A stretch of DNA of 64,000 nucleotides from Primula veris (lineage: Eukaryota; Streptophyta; Magnoliopsida; Ericales; Primulaceae). Under the pieces are notes generated by a model. It searched no databases and had not been told where the DNA came from. It worked only from the letters and a program-made list of their open reading frames with translations. A program made the translations under genes and the position numbers. Positions 1-9,687 of the stretch are shown here, piece by piece. Each line of letters begins with the position of its first letter. Positions within the stretch are counted from its first letter, which is position 1. The stretch is taken from positions 32,991,631 to 33,055,630 of the forward strand of contig OY821749.1 in assembly GCA_963682055.1 (NCBI GenBank), in the 5' to 3' direction.

Positions 1-500
1 TGGAAACCCGAAAAAACCCGAAATTGGTAAAAAGTTAAAAAAAACCTAAAATAAAATCCAAAATCACAAAACAATGAAAAAACGTTCAAAAAAGTCGGAA
101 ACCCGAAAATTGGTGAAAAATTAAAAAAACCAAGAAAAATCCAAAATCACAACAAAATGAAAAAACGTTCAAAAAAGCCGGGAACCCAAAAAAAACCCGA
201 AAAATGGTAAAAAATTTAAAAAAACCAAGAAAAGTCCAAAATCACAAAAAAAATGAAAAAAACGTTCAAAAAAGCCGGGAACCCGAAAAAAATCCGAAAA
301 TTGATAAAAAAACAAAAAAAAACCAAGAAAATTTCAAAATCACAAAAACAAATGAAAAAACGTTCAAAAAAGCCGGGAACCAAAAAAAACCCAAAAAATG
401 GTAAAAAAAACAAAAAAAAAACCAAGAAAAATCCAAAATCATAAAAAAAGAAAAAGAAAAAAAGTTCGAAAAAGTCGGAAAGTCCAAACAATGTTATAAA
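1..500. repeat. A-rich minisatellite, period about 85-98 bp
   Basis: About five imperfect tandem units share the core 'cgttcaaaaaagccgggaac', which recurs near 83, 167, 262, 360 and 459. Each core is followed by A-rich sequence with an 'aaaatccaaaatcac' motif. The open reading frames here (poly Lys/Asn on one strand, poly Phe on the other) are by-products of base composition. No gene is supported. Confidence 0.85.
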
Positions 501-539
501 CTTTAAAATAACTTGCAATTGTTTTCAAATGACTCAAAA

Positions 540-890
540 TAACTTTACATGACTTAAAAATGATTTAAAACGAATTAGACTGTTTTTAAAATGACTTAAA
601 ATGATTCATACTGTTTTTAAAATTACTCAAGACTGTTTTTAAAATAACTTAAAACGACTCGGACTATTTTTTAAAACGACTCGTACTGTTTATAAAATGA
701 CTTAAATCGACTCAGACTGTTTTTAAAATGACTTAAAACGACTCAGACTGTTATTAAAATGACTTAAATAGACGCATACTGTTTTTAAAATAACTTAAAT
801 AGATTCAGACTGTTTTTAAAATGAATTAAAATGACTCAGACTGTTTTTAAAATGAATTAAATAGACGCATACCGTTATTAAAATGACTTA
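540..890. repeat. Minisatellite, period about 31 bp
   Basis: About eleven tandem units of the form 'actgtttttaaaatgactta' followed by 'aaacgactcag', with point changes such as 'gacgcatactg'. The array begins directly after the preceding minisatellite and differs from it in sequence. There is no coding potential. Confidence 0.85.
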
Positions 891-899
891 GGTGGGAAG

Positions 900-2131
900 T
901 TATATGAATTTGTTGAATTTGTTGAATTTTGTTTAGATCTCTTCTAAGGTGGGAAGTTATGTCATTTGTGTTTATTTGGTTATTATTTTCAAAAGTTAAC
1001 AAGGAAGAGACATATATAGTGGGACTGTTAATTGGTATTATTCGGAGATTGATTTTTGAGGCGCTATTTATTTAATTTACTCTCTCTCCTCCGCCGTCGA
1101 TCTCTTTTCTTTCTTCTAATCTGGTCCGTCCATTTTCTCCCTTATTTTTTAATATTGTTTTCCTACTTTTCTTTAAATTGATGAATTTTATTATTGTGAT
1201 GAGAGCAAAAAAGCTACACATAGTCAAATACTAAGTACCTTTTCTTTTAATTTTGACTATGATGGTATTTTTTGGGTAAATTCTTTGATCTAAAATAGTA
1301 AGTAGTTTCTTAATGTTAGTAAATTATTTGACTCTAGTTTTTAAGTGAATAAATTCCAAGTATTTATTTATGCATGTGAGGTGTTTGATTAAATGCTTTT
1401 ACTGCTTACCTTATTCAATTTTCTCCGATTTTATGTAAGCAAACACATCGATATATAGGATTTAGTTAAATATGAAATGTTTCGTGTCGACAAGTTTTAA
1501 GTAAAGTATGGGGAAAAAAGAGGTATTTATCGTAAACAAGATTAAATAGTCTTTAAGTAAATATAATTCCAAGTATTTATCTATGCATGTAAGGTGTTTT
1601 GATAAAATGCTTCACTGCTAAGCTTTTGTAGAAAGTAAAGGTGTGGTTAGCAAAGTTCTTACTGAAATCAAAGAAAGTGTGAATTTTGATTATTTTGTAT
1701 ATTCAATTTGCTCCAAGGATTTTGTTAATAATAGCGATTATAATTTAGGATTTACTTTAATCATAGTAATATATATGATTCGTTCATTTCAGTAGTAGCC
1801 AAATCATAGCAGTTTAATTTTATCTTTAGTTTAAGATACTTAACTTTTAGAAAACACTACTCCCTTCGTCCCTAATTATTTGGCCTATACGAATACACGT
1901 GCAACTTTTATCGGAAAAAAACTCGTATAGCAGTTTTAACTGATCTTTAACTTTTAGAATTTTCTTATCTTGACTTTCCTCCTAAAACGCCATGAGCTTG
2001 GACCACATTGATGATTACTGTATGCAGTCGTATCTACAAGCTTGAACCACCTGTAGCATAATGAGTGTCCTATATATCAAACCATCTAGTTCTTTCACGT
2101 TGATTTGTAGCGTATAATTGGTGCAGAATAA
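900..2131 (+). promoter_or_regulatory. 5' flank of UBL copy A, possible promoter and leader intron
   Basis: No coding sequence is seen. A TATA-like stretch (tatata at 1013-1018) lies about 65 bases before a CT-rich leader-like segment (1080-1140). The sequence just before the ATG at 2132 reads like a splice acceptor (ggtgcag), as in copies B, C and D, so a 5'-UTR intron is likely. The part from about 1740 on is distantly similar to the 5' flank of copies B-D. Promoter position is inference. Confidence 0.3.
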
Positions 2132-2554
2132 ATGAGTAGAAAGAGCATTCCTCTGCTGTGCTATTGGGATGGCAAAATATCTAGTGGTTCCCAAGGAATT
2201 ACATTCGAAGATGCGAATCCGAAGGCTATTAAAGTTAATCGTGGAGTCAAACACGGCGAGCTGATTGACAAGATTTGTAATTTAATTGGGATTGATTGTA
2301 CGAAATACAAGCTGAAGATTATTTGTCGCTATCTTGCGAATGGGCAATACGTAGCTTTATCAATTGATGATGGTGAGTCTGTAGATATAATGCTTGATAT
2401 GACCAAGGAGAAAGGAATTAACTGTGTTGAACTTTATATAGAGAAGTCGTATGTGTTCGTGAGAAGTCAACCGGATGTTCATATATCTGTAAATGATGGA
2501 GGCGATATGGGTGCAAGGGATCCGTTTTACGTTTATTTCACTGTCAGAACACAG
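2132..2554 (+). pseudogene. UBL copy A: PB1-like exon 1 only, 3' exons lost
   Basis: Exon 1 is open for 141 codons and ends at a good donor (acag|gtaaac). It encodes the PB1-like domain: an IPLLCYWDG strand, a PKAIKV strand, a helix around ELIDKICNLIG, then KLKIICRY, VDIMLD and CVELYIEK strands. This resembles the N-terminal domain of plant MuDR/MULE transposases, from memory of that family and without a search. In copy B this exon joins a SUMO-like domain. Here the intron runs to an acceptor-like ctttag ending at 3746, and the next base is repeat sequence, not exon 2. Exons 2 and 3 were not found. If expressed unspliced it would give 145 aa. It is the most diverged of the four copies, so it may be the oldest. 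Confidence 0.75.
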
Positions 2555-3746
2555 GTAAACGTACATTAATACTTATCTCTCAACTTATATAAGTAGATAG
2601 ATATAGACAAATTAATGAATGTGATGAAAATGTTTAGAGCTCTAAGCTAAATAAATTTATTTTCTTTCAGGGCTCAAAGAAGCCTATTTATTTTCTTTCA
2701 AAAGACCTGCTATCTAACATTCCCGTGATACCCATTTTTACTTGAAAATAGCATGTTTTTTGTTCATAGAGGAATCGAGGCATAGTTAAATTCGTTTTGA
2801 CTTTATTCAGTTCTTAGGGGATTAAATTCGTATATATGCTCTCTTAGCAATTGACATTTTGTTGATATGTTGACTGACTATTCCTACATACGTACAGAAG
2901 AAGAGTAGGTAGAGTACTGGTTAGGAACTGATTTGAGAACAACATCGTAACATACTAATTAACTAGTATGTACCCTTTTTATGGGTTTTAGCATGATGTT
3001 GATTATTAAGTTGGCTCAGTTTCAGGGTTATGTATATGTCAATTTATACCCTGAAGGTTTGTTTGATTACTGTGGAGAGAGTTGAAACACTAGGCTGTAT
3101 TGGGTGAGCTGAATTTTTAAGGAAAAAGGAATCTATTTTTCAGGAACATCTTTTTCCATCTCTCCCTCTTTTTCTCCTCTGTTTTTATTTTATTTCCATT
3201 AACATTATTGTTACTGCATATGTCTCCTATATTTCTCCAGAATATACAATTGTCTATGAATCTATTTATTCAAGTTGTATGAGTACTGGATAGAGAAATC
3301 TGTCTATTTTTATATGCGTATCAGTTGATATAAAAATCATTTCTTTTAGCTTATAATCATTACTTGAATATTTATATAAGAAAAATCTTTAACATATCTT
3401 AGAATCTTGGCTTGTACGGAGTAATTTCTTGACGTGCTTGATAATTCAATGGAGTAAAGAAAAATTATAAAAGGAATTTTTTATTTAATTTAGTCTGGTT
3501 GCAACCCCTCTTGGCAACTACTTCTTTTCTTAGAGATTTTCTTGCACATCTAAACAGATGGTGTTCTCTTTCGTTCCTTTTTCATTTCCGATATATTTTG
3601 CCAAACTCCTTTCACCAAACATAGCCTTACTTAGACTCGTCTCAAGGATCTCCTGTTATTTTCTTGTATTTTTATGACATGAAAAATGCTAGCATTTTAA
3701 TATCTGCATGGAAGTGTTGTATAACTCCTTTTCTTTTCTTCTTTAG
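2555..3746 (+). other. Intron 1 relic of UBL copy A
   Basis: Non-coding AT-rich sequence that aligns in pieces with intron 1 of copies B and C: the segment on tcaagttatgta, and the pre-acceptor stretch with 'actcc' before a pyrimidine-rich tract. It ends in ctttag at 3741-3746, where exon 2 should start. Confidence 0.6.
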
Positions 3747-4612
3747 TTGGTTCGGTTTCGGTATTCGTTTGGTAAGTTCGGTATGTTACCGATTCAAACC
3801 GAAATATTAAAATATATTATATAGACAAATAAAATAAAACACTTATATACACTTAATTATTAATGTTGTTATAATAAACTTATATTAATTTTTCTACTGA
3901 ATAATTATAATATTTTTATTCATTTATAAATTTTACTAGAAATGTCTATTAGTGTTTACTCTTTTATGCAAAAAAAAAAACAAGAAATGTAACAATAATA
4001 TAAATAAATATATATTTATAATCTCCTATTTTAAAAATTTTATACTATGTTTTTTTCCCAAATCGCACTATTTTTTTATCATCATTTGTAAATAGGGATG
4101 ACAATTTCGCGGGTTTCAACCCGACCTGACCCGACCCGCCACGGGTCGGGTAAAAATGCAATTCTATTCGGGTCGGATCGGGTTTAAATGGGTAAACGTG
4201 CAACTTAAGACTCTCTCTCTCCTGTCTCTCATATTCATTAAACTTTTTCTTTTATATTATTTTTATATTATAGTTCTAAATCAAATGATTTTTTAATTTA
4301 GCTAACAAATTTTATTTGAAATTTTTGACATTTATGAGATTTATTTTTTAAAAGGAAATTTTTATTTTTTTTTAAAACGGGTCAAATGGGTAAATGTGCA
4401 GCTTTGTCCTCGGGTCGGGTTGAAACCCGCGAAATTGCCATCCCTAGTTGTAAACTCTAAAGTTTGGTATAAAACCGAAACCGAAACCGAACCGAACCGA
4501 ACCAATCGAATAGTTTGGTATACCAAAAGTTCGGTATACCGAATTTTTTGGTTCGGTAATGGTATAAAAAATTTCAAACCAAACTAGTTTGGTATACCGA
4601 AAGTTCGAATAG
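3747..4612. repeat. Repeat insertion with CCGAA/TTCGG ends, at the lost exon 2 boundary
   Basis: The left end is rich in ttcggt motifs (ggttcggtttcggtattcg). The right end holds 'accgaaaccgaaaccgaacc' and ttcggtatacc motifs in the opposite sense, giving a loose inverted-repeat organisation around an AT-rich centre. A MITE is nested inside. Similar CCGAA/TTCGG tracts recur at 30085-30240, 37398-37555 and 39776-39898. No coding sequence. Confidence 0.55.
4093..4446. mobile_element. hAT-like MITE, 354 bp, with TIRs and 8-bp TSD
   Basis: The ends are long inverted repeats: tagggatgacaatttcgcgg on the left and its near complement, ending in ttgccatcccta, on the right. The inverted part extends through the GC-rich gggtcgggt segments. 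Flanks are tttgtaaa (4085-4092) and gttgtaaa (4447-4454), an 8-bp duplication with one mismatch, which suits a hAT-type element. It has no transposase. Confidence 0.8.
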
Positions 4613-4879
4613 TTTTAGTAATGTAATATGTCAATTCTCGGTGTCCATCTCTTTAAATGTTTGAGAACCTTGTTTGCTGTACAGTAGAAGAATATGGGAA
4701 GAGGGTGAAAGATCAGATCATGACTTTCTTTTCCCCTGATTTTTATAACAGAATATCAAAAACTCCCATTGTTAACGTTAATAGATTCAGTTTTTCCAGC
4801 TGAAGGAAATTGCTTTAGAACTCCAAAAAGTTACATATTTGTCAAGTGTTTCAGCATAGAACCGCCGATGAAACGCATC
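4613..4879 (+). repeat. 267-bp segment duplicated at 61950-62216
   Basis: The two copies are colinear without indels and differ at a few bases. The segment contains an acceptor-like tttttccag followed by a short open stretch (LKEIALELQKV...) ending in TAG, and an earlier open stretch reading EEYGKRVKDQIMTFFSPDF. It may be the 3' end of a host gene I cannot identify. This copy is cut at 4879, where the copia fragment begins. Confidence 0.7.
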
Positions 4880-7384
4880 AAAATGTACTTCTTGCCACCT
4901 ATACTAGCAGTTTGCATATGACCCATTAAGTCAATATGAAGAAGTTCTAAGACTCTCTTAGTGTAGATTTGACTGGTACTTTTGTGACTATTCTTTGTTT
5001 GTTTGCCAACAGCACAATCACCACAGATACTTTGAGTTTTAGCACTAAGTTTAGGAATACCTCTTACCAATTCCTTTTTAACAAGCTTATCTAAGGTTTT
5101 GTAATTCACATGACCAAGCCTTTTATGCCAAATATCAACATTGTTAGTCATAGCTTGGTTACACCTATTCTGAGGCAATTCTTTTTCAGCTCTTTCAAAC
5201 ACATAGCAGCTGTTTGATGATCTAACTCCAGTCATGACTAAATCATTGTTAAGATCAGTAATTAGACACCTAGCTTTGTTAAACTTAACAATCATCTTGT
5301 TGTCACATAGTTGACTGATACTAATAAGATTAGCTTTTAGACCATCTACAAGAAAAACATCATCAATATCAGGCATTCCAGGTTTGTTTAAGGTACTTTT
5401 ACCAACAATTTTACCTGTATCTCCACCTCCAAACACAACAGTGTTTCCTGTAAGACTAGTGACATTTTTTAAGAAACTTATTGTACCTGTCATGTGCTTA
5501 GAGCAACCACTGTCAAAATACCAATCATTGGAAGTAACAGCATTCAAAGAAGTAATGACAGCTTTGTTATTAGCAATAAGGGTAGATTTTTCTTTAACTT
5601 TCCAGACCCAGTTTAATTTTTTATTGACAGAAGCCAACCAGTTTTTCTGAGAAATATACTTTCTGTTCCTCTTTAAATAACACTGGATTTCTGAATGACC
5701 AGGTTTTTTTACAGAAATTACACAGCTTCAACCTAAAGTTAGTTTTATCCTCAAGGCTATTCAGTTTATTCCTGGTTGCAACTTTGGTTGTAACTGAGCT
5801 TCTTACCTTATTGTTAAAAACATAAGTTTTATTCCTGGTTGCAACTTTGGTTGCAACTGAGCTTCTAACCTTATTGTCAAAAACATGATTTTCAGTTTTA
5901 GCAACAACTTTAACAAATGTAGTTTTTCCTGTACTTTCACAACCATAGTAACCTAAACCCCTGTTATCTTTAGAGCCTCTAGAATATGACAACATGTCAT
6001 CTAATTTTTCTGAAGCAGAAACATTCAGCATTTTAATTTTCTTTTTAGTTTCAGTAAGTTCAGCCAGTTTTATATTAAGCTGCTCAGTCAGACTTTTAAC
6101 CTCATCCTTTAGATTAACATTAAGTTTGTTTATGATCAAGGATTGCTTACTCAAACATTGATACTTTTCATAAAGAACAAGATATTGCTGAGTAATGTTT
6201 TCATCAGAAGGTTCTTCCTCATCACTGCTATAGGTTTTAAGAGCAGTTGTAACTATGGTTGAAACAGACTCACAGTCACTTTCATAAGTAAGTTCTTTTT
6301 CAGTGATTATTCCCATGAAATTAACAAAGTTAGACTCATCCTCTTGATCACTGTTGCTTTCAGAATCACTATCACTATGAGTGGTTATATAAGCATTTTT
6401 GTTTTTTTGTAAAGTATTTGCACACTCAGCCTAAATGTGACCAAAACCTCTGCATTCTCTACATTGGATCTCTCTAGGCTTGTAATCTTTATTTTCCTTC
6501 TCTTTTGGATTCCACTTTCCTGTAGAGTTGTTATTAAACCTGGATTCTGACTTAAATTGATTATTCCTTTTCTGAAAGTTATTGGATGTTCCAGTATCAT
6601 CCTGTTTTTTCTTGTAAAACTTTTTGTACACCTTTTTAGCAAAGAAGGCTAGCTGTTCTTCATCACTCATTTGTTCACAGACCTTAGGTTCAGATTTCTT
6701 AGCTTGAAAGGCTATTCCCTTTTCTGGTCTCTTATGTTTGAAGAATTTTAGCTCATGAGTGCTCAGATTTCCTATGAGTTCTTCAAGTTTAAGATTATCT
6801 AGGTCTGTTGATTCTTCAATAGCTGTGACCTTAATTTCAAACCTTTCTGGGAGTGACCGTAGAGTTTTATTAACAAGTTTAGCATCACTGTATTTTTCAC
6901 CTAAGGTTCCAGCTTGATGTGCAATATGACAAATTCTGCCATTAAACTGTTCAATGGTTTCATCTTCCTCCATTCTTAAGTTCTCAAATTGAGTGGTTAA
7001 CTGTTGGAGTTTAAAAGCTTTTACTTTAACAGTTCCTTCAAAGGTTACTTGTAAAATGTCACATGCCTCTTTGGCAGTTTCACAATGAGAGATATACCTG
7101 AACACACTGAGAGTGACACCAGCAAAGATTAGGTTTGTTGCAGTTGAGTTTGCACTGGATTTTTTGTCTTCATCAACAGACCACTTGTCTTCAGGTACAT
7201 AGATCAGATTACCATCATCATCAGTAATAGTTGGAGGTTCCCATCCATAGAGTACAGCCTTCCATGCTTGTTCATTTTGCTGTTTGATGAATGATCTCAT
7301 CCTTATTTTCCATACTCCATAGTTGACTCCTCCTTCAAGCAATGGAGGTTTGTTGAATGCGTTTCCTTCCCTCATTAAGTCCAT
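4880..7384 (-). pseudogene. Copia gag-protease-integrase reading frame, degenerate
   Basis: Gag begins MDLMREGNAFNKPPLLEG at 7384 and includes a gag/UBN2-type region and a CCHC knuckle (CRECRGFGHI) at its end. A TAG at about 6431 interrupts the knuckle. The frame then continues (AECANTLQK) to about 5720, where a base change in an A-rich run shifts it into the frame covering 5637-4880. That last part has the aspartic protease motif WYFDSGCS, the HKRLGH...CGDCAVGK zinc-binding region before integrase, and the first integrase strand (LELLHIDLMG). The 3' two-thirds of pol is missing. The copy cannot be autonomous. Confidence 0.88.
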
Positions 7385-7429
7385 CTTGACTAGAACACAT
7401 GATCCACACTAAGTAATGTCTAGTGTGAA

Positions 7430-7441
7430 GCTCTGATACCA
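7430..7441 (-). other. Copia primer-binding site (initiator Met tRNA type)
   Basis: The plus strand reads gctctgatacca. The minus strand, tggtatcagagc, is the standard complement of the 3' end of plant initiator tRNA-Met. It lies two bases from the LTR end (LTR ...CA, then AT, then PBS). Confidence 0.9.
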
Positions 7442-7443
7442 AT

Positions 7444-8448
7444 TGAAATTCCTATCCGCTGTTCTAGATGCAGTTTTGCAGTGAGGTTCCAAGTGAGGTT
7501 GCAACCACAGTTGGAACCTAGTGTATTAATGGACAGAACTGTGTAAAGTTAAATGTACTTGAAAATAATTCACACGCACATTTAACAACGGAGTTCACCT
7601 AACTAGGCTACGTCTCCGGGGCACTTACCCAGATTATGATATTATAAAAAGCATACAATATAGGATTCAAGTCTTAATGAAAAACTCTTAGACTCCCTCT
7701 AGGTTTTTCTGCCTATCTCTATATTGCTCCTACTCTATAACTATCACTTAAAAATCAATGGCATCCCACCATTGTTTTCTTTTGAAGCTCACGTGTATTC
7801 TCTCAAGAATAAGTTCTTTATAATTTAGAACACACACATCTTACAAGCTTAGTTATCAACTATATAATGAATACAAATCAATCTTCTTTCCTCAAGATCT
7901 TTTATGATTGCTTTGACTCTTTTTGATTGGCTTCAATCTTTCCAAGCATTGCGTGATTCTTCAGCGTGGATTGACTCCAATCATCATTGGTTGATACCTG
8001 TTTAATAACAAGCTTGATTGTAGGAGTTAGTATTTTCCTATAACAAGGAAACATATACAAAGAACATATCTTAGAAAGATAATTTCTTTTTAAATATTCA
8101 TGTGAAACATTAACTCCATATTCCATTCAATCTTAAACATATCATACTGAATTGATAAGGAACAAAGATTGAAACACGTGATAAGAATTTGTATAAGAAT
8201 AGAGATATAGATTTATCTATGTAAAGGAAACATAACTAATCTCTTTATATCTTTTAGGAAACCTTTCCTTACCACTTTGATAATTCTCAATTAACGCATA
8301 CTAAACCTTTAGGATCATATGAGAATATATCCTGCATACCTCTAAACAAATAGTTAGCATTTAAGAATAGTTATGCAGATTTATAGAACAAGACAGAATT
8401 CTGCTTTCCAGTAGGTTGGAACTAGTGGTTGCAACTGAGGTTGCAACA
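7444..8448 (-). repeat. Copia 5' LTR, about 1,005 bp
   Basis: On the minus strand it begins TGTTGCAACC at 8448 and ends TTTCA at 7444, with the primer-binding site next to it. It carries ggttgcaac-type motifs near both ends. An open frame at 7902-8126 has no recognisable product and is read as LTR sequence. The outer boundary is fixed by comparison with 44527 and 63187, where host sequence continues without the LTR. Confidence 0.75.
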
Positions 8449-9514
8449 TTACTTGATGACAATAAAAGTTCTTGATAAAAAGTTCCACAGCTAGTCTAGC
8501 TTTAGAAGGAAGCAAGGGTCTAGATTTTAAGGTTCTTAATGGAATTACATTTAAGTTGCTTGATGATCTTTTCAAATATACGAAAAGGAAAGGTAATAAG
8601 GGTTTTAAATTTCTTGAAGGAAACAGAAGGTTAAATTATTAGTGTGACTACTTATGTGATGTGAATGCTCTGTTTTCTTCCAGTTTCTTTTAATGATTGT
8701 TACTAAAATTGCTCTAATGCTTACTAAGTTATGTTTGTGACATCCAAAAGCAATTATGACTTGGGATTTACATGATTAATCAAATTCAGATTTTGATGAT
8801 ATGAAGGATGTCTTGGTTGTTTTGTTTCTCATGGTATGATGTTTGATTTACTTAAACACTCTTTCCTATTGTTTTTCTATACTTTTCAAGAAAATAATAC
8901 ATATTTTATTACTGAGTTATTAAAAAATAGAGCTAGAGCCAAATCGTAGCAGTTTTACTTTAATCCTTAGCTTCAACTGCAACATTACTTGATGACAATA
9001 AAAGTTCTTGATAAAAAGTTCCACAGCTAGTCTAGCTTTAGAAGGAAGCAAGGGTCTAGATTTTAAGGTTCTTAATGGAATTACATTTAAGTTGCTTGAT
9101 GATCTTTTCAAATATACGAAAAGGAAAGGTAATAAGGGTTTTAAATTTCTTGAAGGAAACAGAAGGTTAAATTATTAGTGTGACTACTTATGTGATGTGA
9201 ATGCTCTGTTTTCTTCCAGTTTCTTTTAATGATTGTTACTAAAATTGCTCTAATGCTTACTAAGTTATGTTTGTGACATCCAAAAGCAATTATGACTTGG
9301 GATTTACATGATTAATCAAATTCAGATTTTGATGATATGAAGGATGTCTTGGTTGTTTTGTTTCTCATGGTATGATGTTTGATTTACTTAAACACTCTTT
9401 CCTATTGTTTTTCTATACTTTTCAAGAAAATAATACATATTTTATTACTGAGTTATTAAAAAATAGAGCTAGAGCCAAATCGTAGCAGTTTTACTTTAAT
9501 CCTTAGCTTCAACT
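8443..9514 (+). repeat. Tandem duplication, 2 x 536 bp, upstream of UBL copy B
   Basis: Unit 1 is 8443-8978 and unit 2 is 8979-9514. I saw no difference between them by eye. Each starts gcaacattacttgatgac, where gcaaca is the last six bases of the copia LTR and the rest is the normal 5' flank of the UBL genes (single copy at 44527 and 63187). The small open frames at 8381-8575 and 8920-9111 are shadows of this repeat. Confidence 0.92.
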
Positions 9515-9687
9515 AATAATTTATCTTCAGTTTTCTCATACACTAAAAAAATTTGACTACATCAATGATTACACTAGATATATATTTGATGCAATAATCT
9601 CTACAAGATTGGACTATTAGTAGCATTATGAGTATGCTAAAAGAAGAAGTTTGTCGTTAATTTGTAGCTTATGATTGATGCAGAATT
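9515..9687 (+). promoter_or_regulatory. Proximal 5' flank of UBL copy B
   Basis: It shares sequence closely with 45056-45228 and 63717-63889 before copies C and D. It ends in a probable splice acceptor (attgatgcag) four bases before the ATG, implying a leader intron whose 5' end I could not place. Confidence 0.4.

Larger units (their letters stand above)
4880..8448 (-). mobile_element. Truncated Ty1/copia retrotransposon (5' LTR, gag, PR, partial INT)
   Basis: On the minus strand the order is: 5' LTR (7444-8448), primer-binding site complementary to initiator Met tRNA (7430-7441), gag, protease, GAG-pre-integrase zinc finger and the start of the integrase. This PR-INT order is that of Ty1/copia. 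The element stops abruptly at 4880 a few residues after the GGKKYIL segment of integrase. Reverse transcriptase, RNase H and the 3' LTR are absent. No target-site duplication can be matched, because the left end is a truncation. Confidence 0.9.

Noticed and set aside
204..518. Open frames of 60-100 aa on both strands (poly Lys/Asn, poly Phe)
   Set aside because: They follow the A-rich minisatellite on either strand and have no domain features.
2132..2569. Full MULE transposon encoding a transposase after the PB1-like domain
   Set aside because: No DDE transposase, zinc finger or SWIM sequence is found downstream of any of the UBL copies, and no terminal inverted repeats are seen around them.
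4880..8448. Complete copia element with two LTRs
   Set aside because: Only one LTR and the 5' half of the coding region are present. Sequence left of 4880 is host DNA shared with 61950-62216.
8381..9111. Two near-identical 63-64 aa minus-strand frames starting MKRSSSNLNVIPL
   Set aside because: They arise because the 536-bp non-coding segment is duplicated. The same sequence lies in the non-coding flank of copies C and D.
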